Source of the DNA: an uncultured Muribaculaceae bacterium | GTDB taxonomy: Bacteria > Bacteroidota > Bacteroidia > Bacteroidales > Muribaculaceae | Reading direction: 5' to 3' | Assembly (NCBI GenBank): GCA_910586995.1 | Contig: CAJUKZ010000002.1 | Span: forward strand, 413,682 to 477,681 | Length of the DNA stretch: 64,000 bases | Shown: piece by piece, positions 8,972 to 18,100 of the stretch | How the letters are laid out: the number at the start of each line of letters is the position of its first letter | Position numbering within the stretch: position 1 is the first letter of the stretch | Notes under the pieces: model-generated | What the model was told of the DNA's origin: nothing | What the model saw: only the letters and a program-made list of their open reading frames with translations | Databases searched by the model: none | Translations under genes and position numbers: made by a program

Positions 8972-10170
8972 GACACTCACTTAAAATATTGATACTGGCC
9001 GCAGCATACATCGCAAACACGATGGGTGCAGGCGCGCAGGAATCATACCTCGACCGGCTTGCAGAGCAGATTCTCTCATCCAATCCCGAGCTTGCGTCCA
9101 TGAGGCACGCCGCTAATGCCGAAGACTACTCAATGAAAGCAGGCAACCAGCTCGATGCTCCTGAGATCGAAGTAGAGCATTTGTTCGGAGAGGCCGGAGT
9201 GAAAAACAAGACAGGAATCACCGTAAGCCAAAGCTTCGACTGGCCGGGAGCCTACCGGGCACGCAGTAAGGCGGCAGACCTGAGCCGCCGTGCACGGCAA
9301 CTATCCCTACAAGCTGCATACAGAGATAAAGTGCAGGAAGCGAAACTGCTGATGCTCGACATCATATATTGCCGCGCGCGGAAAGATATGCTTGACAGTG
9401 CTTATGAGAATGTATCACAGTTGTTAGACTTCACAGTCAAGGCATACGACAATGGAGAACTGACGATACTTGACGTCAACAGGCTTCGTCTGAGCCGTCT
9501 GAGCCTGCGGTCGCAGTGTTCGGAGGCCCGCATAGCGCACCAGTCACTGATGTCATCGCTCGAAGCTTTGGCTGGACACCGTGATGTATCATCGGTCTGG
9601 GAAGCTCTCACTGATTTTCCATATGAGCCGATTTTGCCGGAAGAAGCCTACAGTCGCGCCGTAGAGGAGAGCAATCCTGCGATTGCCGCAGCCCGCGCAA
9701 GAGCCGAAGCGCTCCGCAGCCAGTCTACAGCCGAAAAACTCACCTCCTATCCGGGATTCTCCATAGGCTACAGATACTCGCGTGAGGAAGGTCACGATTT
9801 TCATGGATTTACCGCCGGCATATCATTGCCGTTCCTGCGCAAGAACTATGCAGCAAAAGCTTCGGCAGAGCAAGCCGCGGCAGCCGAATTCGATATTCTT
9901 GCCACACGCTCATCTGCATTATCATCCATGTATTCCCTCCGTGCCGAGGCAACTGCACTTGCCGCAGACAATGAAGAATATGCCCGCGTGTTCAGCGAAA
10001 GCGACAACATGCGCCTTCTCGGAATGGCATACCGCGGAGGCGAAATGAACTCGCTCGACTATCTGACAAACATAAACTATTTTCTTGAAGCCCGGATGGC
10101 CGCTCTTGAATCGCAATACAAACGCGAGGTAGCTGCGGTGCGTCTTAACTCACTGCTGCCAGCCGAATAA
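8968..10170 (+). CDS. TolC-family outer-membrane efflux channel (CusC/CzcC-like)
   Basis: A 400-residue protein with an N-terminal signal peptide (cleavage likely near GAGA/QES). The rest is mainly long amphipathic helices with alanine-rich heptads and two internal halves, as in outer-membrane efflux proteins. It would complete a trimeric export duct with the adaptor and pump. It is the last gene of the operon, overlaps the pump gene by 4 bases, and is followed by a strong hairpin terminator. At 400 residues it is slightly shorter than TolC, in the range of Bacteroidetes metal-efflux channels. Confidence 0.9.
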   Translation: MRHSLKILILAAAYIANTMGAGAQESYLDRLAEQILSSNPELASMRHAANAEDYSMKAGNQLDAPEIEVEHLFGEAGVKNKTGITVSQSFDWPGAYRARSKAADLSRRARQLSLQAAYRDKVQEAKLLMLDIIYCRARKDMLDSAYENVSQLLDFTVKAYDNGELTILDVNRLRLSRLSLRSQCSEARIAHQSLMSSLEALAGHRDVSSVWEALTDFPYEPILPEEAYSRAVEESNPAIAAARARAEALRSQSTAEKLTSYPGFSIGYRYSREEGHDFHGFTAGISLPFLRKNYAAKASAEQAAAAEFDILATRSSALSSMYSLRAEATALAADNEEYARVFSESDNMRLLGMAYRGGEMNSLDYLTNINYFLEARMAALESQYKREVAAVRLNSLLPAE

Positions 10171-10191
10171 TACGTCAGACAGATATATCAC

Positions 10192-10236
10192 TCATCCGCA
10201 GGAATTACACAGATAGCTCCTGCGGATGATTTTATA
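10192..10236. terminator. Bidirectional hairpin terminator
   Basis: TCATCCGCAGGA at 10192-10203 pairs perfectly with TCCTGCGGATGA at 10218-10229, followed by a T-rich stretch. It sits between the convergent channel gene and the AspT-like transporter gene and can serve both. Confidence 0.85.
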
Positions 10237-10239
10237 TTA

Positions 10240-11901
10240 TCAGGCGAAGCATATCACAAGCAACTGAGCTATGACGACACGGGCAAACATCGACAGCGGA
10301 TACGTGGTGGCATAAGCCACAGATGCATCGTCGCCACGCGTGATGTCGTTGGCATATGTCAGCGACATAGGATTAGCCATAGCCCCACTCACCATACCGG
10401 CCGATGTGGCAAAATCCAGCTTCCACACCCTCATGGATAGTATTGTCATAATCAGCGACGGCACAAGGGTGATGAAGAATCCTACGGCAATCCACAACAA
10501 CCCATCGGCCCGCATGATCGTGTCGAGGAATTTAGCACCTGATTCCAGACCAAGACAGGCAAGGAACAGACTCAGACCTATGCCCCTCAGCATGAGGTTG
10601 GCACTGCGCGTCGTATAGGTCACAAGATGGAACTGCGGGCCAAAACGTCCGATTAGAATGCCAACAACGATCGGGCCACCTGCCAGTCCGAGTTTTACCG
10701 GCACAGAGATGCCCGGAATGACGATCGGAATAGATCCCACGATCAAAGATAGCACCAGACCGATGAAGATAGCAGCCAGATTGGGATCTTTAAGGTCCGT
10801 ATCTGAATTGCCGACAAGATTGGCCACACGGTCGATGGCTTTGCTCTCGCCCACGATTGTGAGCTTGTCGCCGAGCTGCAGCACGAGGTTGGGTGTAGCG
10901 AGCAAACGCACTCCGGAGCGTGTGACACGGGAGATATTGACGGCAAAATTGTTGCGCAGCCTCAGCGAGCCAAGCCTGCGGCCGTTGAGTTGAGGTTTGC
11001 TGACTGAGATTGTTCGGGATATGAGGTTTTTATCTACTGTGTCCCAGTCGATATTGGGACGATTCCAGTCGCGCTTGCTTTTCTCGCCGAACAGGAGTGC
11101 GAGGCGCGGCAGGTCTTCCTCATTGGTTATAACTAACACACGATCCCCGCTCTCAAGTCTGTCGTCCGGACCGGGAATGCAGACATTGCTGTCGTGCCAG
11201 ATGCGCGAGACCACAAAGCGGGTGTCGATCAATTGGCTTACCTGACGGAGCGACAGTCCGTTGATACCGGGATTAGTCACACAGAATTCTGCGACATATG
11301 TATGGTCGGCATCAGCCTGACTGTGCGACTCATAATCGGCGGGGCGCGCAACGAATTTCTTAATTATCACAAAGGCCAGTATCACACCTACGACACCGAG
11401 GGGATATGTGACGGCGCAACTCAGAGCAGCCCCATCTCCAGGCAATCCCATCTGGGCGAGAGCTTGCTGCGCCGCACCCAATGAAGGAGTATTGGTAGTC
11501 GCGCCACTGATGATTCCGACCATATCAGTCATAGGAATATGGAGCAGTACCGATATTGCTATGGCTGTGGCCGTGCCGGCAAGCACGAGTCCAAGTCCGA
11601 GCATATTGAGCTTGACACCTCCGCTGCGGAAAGAACTGAAAAAACCCGGACCTACCTTCAGTCCAAGTTCATAGACAAAAAGCATAAGACCGAAGTCTTC
11701 GGCATACTTGAGCATGCCGGGGTCGATGGCAAGACCGAGATGTCCGGCCATAATACCTGTAAAAAATACAAAGGCAACACCCAGCGAGATGCCGAAGAAA
11801 CGCAACTTGCCAAGTCCAAGCCCACAGGCTATTATCACTGATATGACGCAGACAGCCTGCAACGGCGACTGCTCGAAAAAAAGGCTTTCAAACCAATTCA
11901 T
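10240..11901 (-). CDS. AspT/YidE-type transporter with two TrkA-C domains
   Basis: A 553-residue inner-membrane protein with a split membrane domain: five or so helices, then two cytoplasmic TrkA-C (RCK_C) domains around residues 190-370 (for example GINGLSLRQVSQL and LNGRRLGSLRLRNNF), then the second membrane half. GATTNTPSLGAAQQAL and GAMANPMSLTYAN are the duplicated family motifs. Characterised relatives include aspartate:alanine exchangers, but most are of unknown substrate. The ATG at 11901 is chosen because a promoter box lies only a few bases upstream; an ATG at 11958 would lie upstream of that box. Monocistronic. Confidence 0.88.
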   Translation of the reverse strand: MNWFESLFFEQSPLQAVCVISVIIACGLGLGKLRFFGISLGVAFVFFTGIMAGHLGLAIDPGMLKYAEDFGLMLFVYELGLKVGPGFFSSFRSGGVKLNMLGLGLVLAGTATAIAISVLLHIPMTDMVGIISGATTNTPSLGAAQQALAQMGLPGDGAALSCAVTYPLGVVGVILAFVIIKKFVARPADYESHSQADADHTYVAEFCVTNPGINGLSLRQVSQLIDTRFVVSRIWHDSNVCIPGPDDRLESGDRVLVITNEEDLPRLALLFGEKSKRDWNRPNIDWDTVDKNLISRTISVSKPQLNGRRLGSLRLRNNFAVNISRVTRSGVRLLATPNLVLQLGDKLTIVGESKAIDRVANLVGNSDTDLKDPNLAAIFIGLVLSLIVGSIPIVIPGISVPVKLGLAGGPIVVGILIGRFGPQFHLVTYTTRSANLMLRGIGLSLFLACLGLESGAKFLDTIMRADGLLWIAVGFFITLVPSLIMTILSMRVWKLDFATSAGMVSGAMANPMSLTYANDITRGDDASVAYATTYPLSMFARVVIAQLLVICFA

Positions 11902-11906
11902 GCCTG

Positions 11907-11941
11907 CAAAGGTACATATATTTCCTCTGTAATATACAAAA
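11907..11941 (-). promoter_or_regulatory. Promoter of the AspT-like transporter gene
   Basis: On the minus strand, TTTTG (11937-11941) and TACCTTTG (11907-11914) are 22 bases apart, fitting the Bacteroidetes -33/-7 pattern. The -7 box ends only 5 bases before the ATG at 11901, so the transcript should be leaderless or nearly so. Confidence 0.65.
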
Positions 11942-12000
11942 CCCAGGTCCGAAATCACTCAGAGACCGGCTTCGTGCCTTTTATATTCATATATTATCGC

Positions 12001-12008
12001 TAATTTTG
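12001..12008 (+). promoter_or_regulatory. Promoter -7 box of the kinase gene
   Basis: TAATTTTG matches TAnnTTTG and lies 4 bases before the GTG at 12013. Either the mRNA is leaderless from that GTG, or translation begins at the in-frame ATG at 12070. Confidence 0.6.
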
Positions 12009-12012
12009 CGGA

Positions 12013-13593
12013 GTGAATGATGACAATCCTATAGTATCAGGATTTGACAGCAGAAACGAAGCTGCGTCAATGACTATTGATTTCGCGTTGGCCAAACCTT
12101 TGGACAGGAGCGGATCGACTTGTGATGCCTACGAGTGTGTGGTGCAACGGCGGCGGGTGTTCGTCAAGCGACTCAAAGCCGAGTACCGCCACAATCCCCT
12201 CTACCGCGCGGCATTCGACAAGGAATATGACCTCGGGGTGTCGCTTAGTCATCCTTCCCTTCCCCGATATGTTGGTTTCGGTGGTGACTACATTGTCATG
12301 GATTTCATAGAGGGGGATACGCTTGCCGACCTGATTAAGCGCGATGACCCGCGGCTCAAAAACCGTAAGTTTGTCCGTCGATTGCTGCTTGAATTGGTCG
12401 ATGTGGTGGATTACCTCCACCGTCGCAATATCGTGCACTGCGACATCAAGGCTGATAATGTCATCATCTCGCCCTACGACGACCGCCCAGCTACTCTCAT
12501 CGACCTCGACAAGGCTTACACTTCATGGCTCGACTCGACCCACGGCAGCACTCAGAAATATGGGTGCGACAGCTGTGCCGACGGAGCTATTGATTTCCGT
12601 GGGATTGGCAAGATAGCGTCACAGTTCGGCCAGGAAAAAGTTGCACGAGTCTGCGAAATGGACGACGTGTCGGTGAAGTCTATCAAACAAGCACTCAGTC
12701 ACGGCAATCGAAACGCTCTCTATCTCTCGGGCGCCGCTATGCTGATTCTTGGACTTGTACTTTCTTTGTGGCATTTTAAAGGGGATAACAACGACACAGA
12801 GCCATCGGTGGGCATCGAATCTACCGATGCGGAATTGGCTGTCTTACCCGACTCCTCAGGTATCGATGTGACGGAAGATTCCATACTTGCCCAATTACCT
12901 GACTCACTCGCTGAAAAACGGGCTGAATCCCATGTCGCAAAATCCGGAATAGACTACTCCTGGTTAGGCTCACTGGTCGCTTCCAACATGAGTAGATTCA
13001 ATGCAGAACGCGACAGGATTTATAATCTGATGAACAGCGATACAGTGGCTAAAGCTACTGTCGACAAAGCTTTATTCAATTACATAAACGAAATGAATAA
13101 AACGTGTTACGCGATTTTCGATACCGCCGAAGTGCGCTTTCCGGATGTCTCAATCGATAAAGTTAGAAATGCCGTAGCCGACACCAAAGAGTACAATACA
13201 TGGGTAAAAACCAACAAAGCTCTTTACAACAGGTACGACGCCTACTCCGATTCAATTGAACGGATATATACGATTGATGCCGAGTGGGCCGGCGAACTGA
13301 TTGCGTCAAAGGCCAACCTCCTTCAGCCTGATATGGATAGACTCTACCGGATGCTTGAAAGCGATACAATATCAGTCAAATCAGTTTACAATGCATCAAA
13401 TGAGCTGAGGGACAAATATTTGGACATAAAGCGTTCCATATATAAAGAAGCAAAGGAACGCCACCCACACATACGCCCGGGAAAGGTTGAATATCAGATC
13501 GACGGCAACCAGGAGTGGATGGCGCTGACAAAGAAAGTAGTCGCTCTAAATCGGGCGGTGAAGGATTATGGCCAAAAACATTCTAACAGATAA
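12013..13593 (+). CDS. Eukaryotic-like protein kinase with TM anchor and duplicated extracytoplasmic domain
   Basis: A 526-residue protein from GTG 12013 (507 from ATG 12070). The N-terminal kinase lobe has K52 in VFVKRLK. The catalytic loop is HCDIKADNV (D144) and the DFG equivalent is DLDKA (D164). The C-lobe is short, with no APE motif, so it is reminiscent of compact Bud32/RIO-like or divergent Ser/Thr kinases. One TM segment at about 237-255 is followed by an acidic linker. Two helical repeats of about 85 residues are visible (about 317-405 and 424-510), both with DR[IL]Y..[ML].SDT and a following RxP motif. The topology is cytoplasmic kinase, single TM, outer sensor-like part. Its 3' end overlaps the convergent gene by 11 bases. 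Confidence 0.75.
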   Translation: MNDDNPIVSGFDSRNEAASMTIDFALAKPLDRSGSTCDAYECVVQRRRVFVKRLKAEYRHNPLYRAAFDKEYDLGVSLSHPSLPRYVGFGGDYIVMDFIEGDTLADLIKRDDPRLKNRKFVRRLLLELVDVVDYLHRRNIVHCDIKADNVIISPYDDRPATLIDLDKAYTSWLDSTHGSTQKYGCDSCADGAIDFRGIGKIASQFGQEKVARVCEMDDVSVKSIKQALSHGNRNALYLSGAAMLILGLVLSLWHFKGDNNDTEPSVGIESTDAELAVLPDSSGIDVTEDSILAQLPDSLAEKRAESHVAKSGIDYSWLGSLVASNMSRFNAERDRIYNLMNSDTVAKATVDKALFNYINEMNKTCYAIFDTAEVRFPDVSIDKVRNAVADTKEYNTWVKTNKALYNRYDAYSDSIERIYTIDAEWAGELIASKANLLQPDMDRLYRMLESDTISVKSVYNASNELRDKYLDIKRSIYKEAKERHPHIRPGKVEYQIDGNQEWMALTKKVVALNRAVKDYGQKHSNR

Positions 13594-14137
13594 TCTCCAC
13601 CCCTGTCAGGCCGCCCTGCTTGGCCGCCTGATATGAGCCGAGGTGCTTCTTGTCGCGCTCCACATCGCTTATCAGCAATTCAAACCCCATGTAGAAGCCC
13701 GCGATAGTGAGAATGTCGCCCTTCATGAGCTTGCTGCCGCGCGATTCGTTGACAAGATACTTGTTTTCGCCCAAATAGCTCAACACCAACAGGCGGTTGG
13801 GATGATAAGTCACCTGTATCAGCTCACCCGGTAGCAAGTCGGCTGAGTCGATGCTTTCCACGGCGCGAAAATCAGATATTTCCACATCCTCACCCAAGTC
13901 TTTTGTCATAAGATTATAGTCGGGATAACCGAGATACTGTGCGATGATGTCGAGCGACGATGGGCGCGGATTGGCGGGTCCGCTGACAAAGCCGAGCATG
14001 CGCTTCAATGTTGTCGTGCCTAAAGTCTGCCCTGTGGCTTCCTGAATGGCCATAGCAAGAGCCTCGCACTGCTGCGGGTACTGGATGGGAGAATTGAATT
14101 TATCCAGGATCATCTGTCTGATTTTGTCGTTAATCAT
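13583..14137 (-). CDS. Unknown protein with probable N-terminal DNA-binding module
   Basis: A 184-residue protein that I do not recognise as a named family. Residues about 1-75 look like a helical module (QCEALAMAIQEATGQTLGTTTLKRMLGF, followed by PSSLDIIAQYLGYPDY), resembling a helix-turn-helix region. The remainder is beta-rich (LLPGELIQVTYHPNRLLVLSYLG and MKGDILTIAGFYMGFELLI), suggesting a small SH3- or barrel-like domain. ATG 14137 is preferred over 14179 because the -7 box at 14158-14165 lies between them. It is convergent with the kinase gene, and its upstream region carries strong dyads. A transcriptional regulator is the likely role, by inference. Confidence 0.7.
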   Translation of the reverse strand: MINDKIRQMILDKFNSPIQYPQQCEALAMAIQEATGQTLGTTTLKRMLGFVSGPANPRPSSLDIIAQYLGYPDYNLMTKDLGEDVEISDFRAVESIDSADLLPGELIQVTYHPNRLLVLSYLGENKYLVNESRGSKLMKGDILTIAGFYMGFELLISDVERDKKHLGSYQAAKQGGLTGVEIIC

Positions 14138-14157
14138 GTCTGTCGTTTTTTTATCTG

Positions 14158-14165
14158 CAAATGTA
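14158..14165 (-). promoter_or_regulatory. Promoter -7 box of the regulator-like gene
   Basis: Minus-strand TACATTTG matches TAnnTTTG, 20 bases before the ATG at 14137. No -33 box at standard spacing is obvious, which would fit a promoter needing an activator at the dyads upstream. Confidence 0.5.
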
Positions 14166-14196
14166 GCACGTTTTGTCAAAATGGTGGCTAAAAGGT

Positions 14197-14267
14197 GTGT
14201 TCATAACGTTCACAACGGAAGTGAACGGAGTGAACACCCGGTTTTTCGGTCATTTCACAGAAAACCG
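14197..14267. promoter_or_regulatory. Two adjacent dyads, candidate operators
   Basis: Dyad 1 is a nested palindrome. The outer arms are GTGTTCA (14197-14203) and TGAACAC (14231-14237); the inner arms are GTTCAC (14208-14213) and GTGAAC (14221-14226). Four GTTCA half-sites are thus arranged in two pairs, each 9 bases apart. Dyad 2 has arms CGGTTTT (14239-14245) and AAAACCG (14261-14267). They lie upstream of the regulator-like gene on one side and of the ncRNA promoter on the other. A T-run follows dyad 1 on the plus strand, but no plus-strand gene ends nearby, so operators fit better than a terminator. Confidence 0.5.
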
Positions 14268-14333
14268 CCATCTTTGCATCGACAACGCAGAGGCTATTTC
14301 AGCTATAAATCCGGCAATTAACTACAATTATTC

Positions 14334-14363
14334 TTGCAGAATAAGAATTAATGATTAATTTTG
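14334..14363 (+). promoter_or_regulatory. Promoter of the ncRNA candidate
   Basis: TTG at 14334-14336 and TAATTTTG at 14356-14363 are 19 bases apart, a close match to the Bacteroidetes promoter. Transcription would start at about 14367-14370. Confidence 0.7.
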
Positions 14364-14367
14364 TCGG

Positions 14368-14648
14368 CATAACATACTGAAAGCGTTTACTTGACGCTTC
14401 AGTTCTGACGATTCGGAACTTCGCAACTTCCCAAATATCCTTGTCAGAACCGGAGCAACAGTAGATGCCATGTTGGATATGTAACTCTATCCGCAGTGAG
14501 CCGTAACCCATGCGTGGGGCACGGTACACTGCGCGTACTTACATATTTCGCGTGGGCCTCTGCGTTGTTTCGTTCCTTACAAGGATAGGCAATGCGAAGG
14601 CCTCGGATCGTGGGAACGGACAGCAAGTACGGCTCCACGCTTTTTTTA
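14368..14648 (+). ncRNA. Structured non-coding RNA candidate, about 280 nt
   Basis: No convincing ORF is present, but there is a good promoter, several stems and a terminator. Stem A: CTGAA.GCGT (14377-14386) with ACGCTTCAG (14394-14402). Stem B: TTCTGAC (14403-14409) with GTCAGAA (14443-14449). Stem C is a long hairpin at 14492-14533: CGCAGTG, CCGT and CCCA pair with TGGG, ACGG and CACTGCG, separated by symmetric 2x2 internal loops and closed by a TGCG loop. Stem D: GGCCT (14555-14559) with AGGCC (14598-14602), extended inward by 14561-14567 with 14590-14596. The last stem is CGTGG (14609-14613) with CCACG (14635-14639), followed by seven Ts. It may act alone in trans or as an attenuating leader for the next genes. 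I could not match it to a known family. Confidence 0.65.
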
Positions 14649-14701
14649 TATCCCTAACTCCGGTAAGGCGCCGGCCGGAATAAGCATTGAATCTGCAAGA
14701 A

Positions 14702-15103
14702 ATGAAAAATCTCAACGCAATTACCGGCGTCCACAATGAGATAAGGGACTATCTGTCTGCGAAGGACTTTTCACATCCCTTTGTAATTAACGCTACAAAC
14801 CATGACCGCGAAGAATCTATCGATTATATCATCGATACTCTTTGTGGCTCTCGTACGGGACGCTATCAGATGGTAAAACCTATTGATCAACTGAGGTCAG
14901 AGTTGACCCGTGTAAAGGATAATGGTTATCTGGTAAAGAAATTCTATTTCAAGTCAGATGTAGAGGAGTCGCTGGCTAAGATCGCGGAGATCCTGGGGGA
15001 TGATCTGGGGAGCGATGTCCCTGTGTTCATCATTTTTGGCAATCAGTCGTTGTGTACTGAGTTTGCCGACTGTGAAAAGATTGGTCCTGTCTTCCGGTAC
15101 TGA
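14702..15103 (+). CDS. Protein of unknown function between the ncRNA and the BspA-like gene
   Basis: A 133-residue soluble protein with no signal peptide or membrane segment and no family that I recognise. It is acidic, with alternating helix and strand (ESIDYIIDTLCG, YLVKKFYFKSD, VPVFIIFGNQS). The ATG at 14702 is chosen over a TTG at 14687. It lies 54 bases after the T-run that ends the ncRNA candidate and 62 bases before the BspA-like gene, which shows no promoter of its own. The three may therefore form one transcription unit if the terminator is leaky. Confidence 0.6.
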   Translation: MKNLNAITGVHNEIRDYLSAKDFSHPFVINATNHDREESIDYIIDTLCGSRTGRYQMVKPIDQLRSELTRVKDNGYLVKKFYFKSDVEESLAKIAEILGDDLGSDVPVFIIFGNQSLCTEFADCEKIGPVFRY

Positions 15104-15165
15104 TGATGAAACATACTTAGCTGAAATATGTGGTAATTCATAACAAAACAATCAAATAATTAAAA

Positions 15166-18100
15166 ATGAAAAAAATTGTATCACTGCTGTTGATGCTGTT
15201 GTTCGCGGCATCAATATCCCATGCTTTTGAAAGTTTATACGACGGGGATGTCATTTATCATACTTTGGACGGGAAAACATGCCAGGTATACAGCGTGCGT
15301 AATCCCGAAAACCACACATCTCTTTCAATTCCCGACAAGGTCTACGGTCTTACTGTAGTGGAAATATACGATTATGCTTTTTCTAATATGAAATATCTGA
15401 AGTCAATAAGTCTACCTGAGACTATTGTCAAAATCGGAGAAGGGGCCTTTAATTATTGTCGTTCGCTGACTAACGTAAACATACCTAATTCTGTTACCAC
15501 AATTGGGGATATATGTTTTAGGATGTGTACTCGGCTGACAGACATAGACATACCTAATTCTGTTACCACAATTGGGGATGAATGTTTTACGGATTGTACT
15601 TCGCTGACTAACGTAAACATACCTAATTCTGTTACCACAATTGGGGATGGATGTTTTACGAATTGTACTTCGCTGACAAACGTAAACATACCTAATTCTG
15701 TTACCTCAATTGGCGAAAAGACTTTTTATGGATGTGAAAATCTTAGCTATGTTTATATTCCATCTTCAGTTAAATCAATCGGAGAGGAAGCATTCAGGAA
15801 TTGCCGTAAATGTTATGTAGTCGTTGATCCGGCGGCGGGAAATATTCAGATTGCCAATCATTCGGGGAATTATAAGAAGTTTGCCGTTCCGAATACTGCC
15901 GTTCTCGAATCTTATTCATCTTATCGTGTAGTCTATCCGGCGGACAATGCAAAAATCATAGATACTGATGTTTACAGCCTTGATGAATCGACGATTTATT
16001 CTAAATCGCCATACGTCGGGAGTGACTATGAGATTCCCCGTACTGTCACTAAGATTGGCAAAAACGCATTCTATAATTGCAGTAACCTCCGGACCGTACG
16101 CCTGCACAGCGGTATTACCGAGGTCGGTGAACATGCCTTCTATAATTGCACCGTCGATTCTATCGTAATTGATGCGGACAATCTCAAGGTGGGTGATGCT
16201 TTCCCGATTTTGAGAGAGTCGTACAATCCTCCGGTATATCGTCCGATTGACGTTGTTTTGGGCGAAAATGTCAAGACAATTCCCGACTCTATGTTTTATG
16301 GAAATTCGTTTGAGTTTTATGGAAATGCGTTTGGGTCTATAACGATTCCTTCGGGTGTCAGATACATAGGCAACCATGCCTTTCCAGGCATCCAGATAAA
16401 GGAAGTTCAATTCAATGCCGAGAACTGTGAATATTGCGGGGATAGGCCATTCATTAATGCAGAGGCATTCAGTATAGGAAGCAATGTCAAAAGATTGCCT
16501 GCCAATTTGTTAGAGAAAACAAAAATTACAACTCTGCACATACCGGCATCTCTGATTGATATTGCGGATGGCGCTTTCAACAATGCGTATGATTTAGCTG
16601 ACGTGACAATCGACGATGATAATCCTGCCTATAGTATTGAGGATGGGATACTATTCTCCAGGGACAAGGCTACATTGGTACGTTCTTTACCATCTGCGAA
16701 GAAAGTTATATACGATGTGCCTGCATCGGTCACGACGATAATGAAAGACGCGTTTGCATGCAATAGCTATTTAGTCAAGGTGAACCTTAACAGCTCTATA
16801 AAAGACATTGAAGACCGTGCATTCGCGAAATGTACATCTTTGGAAAGTTTCTCGTTTGGTGGAAATATACATACTGTCGGTCAATCCGCTTTTGCTGATT
16901 GTTCCAGCCTTAAATCGGCGGTGTTCGGGAATAACATCACATCCATCGGTCAATCTGCCTTTGCCGGGTGTTCCGGACTGACAAATGTTGAATTTGGCCA
17001 AGGCATCACTACTGTCAATGAATCTGCTTTTTCCGGTTGCACCAGCTTGAAATCGATAGATGTGGGGCAAAACATCACATCTGTAGGCCAATCCGCTTTT
17101 GCAGGTTGTACTGGCCTTGAATCGGTGACGTTCGGGCAACGTGTCACTACTATTGGCAAGTCCGCTTTTTCCGGTTGCGCCAGTTTGAAATCGCTACTGA
17201 TAGGACAAAACATCACTACTATCGGTGACTTAGCTTTTTATAAATGTTCCGGCCTGACAATGGTGAGATTAGGAGAAAATGTCACTACTATCGGCAGGTC
17301 GGCGTTTAACAGTTGCTCCGGACTGAAAATGATGAGGTTAGGAGAAGGTGTCACTACTATCGGTGACTTAGCTTTTGCTTATTGTTCCAGCCTTGAATCA
17401 GTGGTGTTGGGGAAGAACGTCGCTACGGTGGGTAAATCCGCTTTTTACGATTGTTCCGGCCTAAAATCGGTTGTATTCGGGCAAAATATAGCTTCTATCG
17501 GCATGTCGGCATTTGACGATTGCCCGTCGCTGACAAGTGTTGACATCAACAATGCCAATGACTGGAGCCTTGTCGAATTCGCTGACAAGTCGGCCAATCC
17601 GATAGTCTGTACCGGCAACTTCTCGGTCTGTGGCAAAGATGCCACTCGTCTCGATATCAATATCGCCGGAAAGGATGTTTCAGATTACGCGTTCAACGGC
17701 GCGGAAAATCTTAAGAGCGTCCGTGTAAAGGCGCGCAGTATCGGCTCGCAGTCGTTCAGCGCGAACAGCGAGATGACACATCTGTGCATTGATGTAGATG
17801 AGATTGCCGATGATGCATTTGACGACTGCGACAATCTGCGGTATATATACTCATTATCGACCATTCCTCCCAAAGCGACCGATCTCTTGTTTGCCGACTG
17901 TTCGGGGATGAGCCTCAATGTCCCGAGGGGCTGCAAGGATGCATACGAGAATGCGTACTGCTGGTGGCGCTTCGGACGCATCTATGAATCCGATTTCGAA
18001 AATCTCGACCAAATCTTTGCCGCCGACTATAAAAATGGCGAACCGGGAACCTCGGGAGTCCAGGATGTTGTTGTGGATAGAGACTATCTGCATTATGATG

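Noticed and set aside
14197..14245. Rho-independent terminator on the plus strand
   Set aside because: The nested dyad is followed by a short T-run, but no plus-strand gene ends nearby; the only neighbour on that side runs on the minus strand.
14444..14638. A 64-codon minus-strand open frame over the ncRNA candidate
   Set aside because: The residues look random, whereas the plus strand has a promoter, long stems and a terminator at matching ends.
14368..14648. tmRNA, RNase P RNA or 6S RNA
   Set aside because: I could not find the conserved cores of tmRNA or RNase P RNA, and the two ends do not pair as in 6S RNA. A covariance search would settle this.
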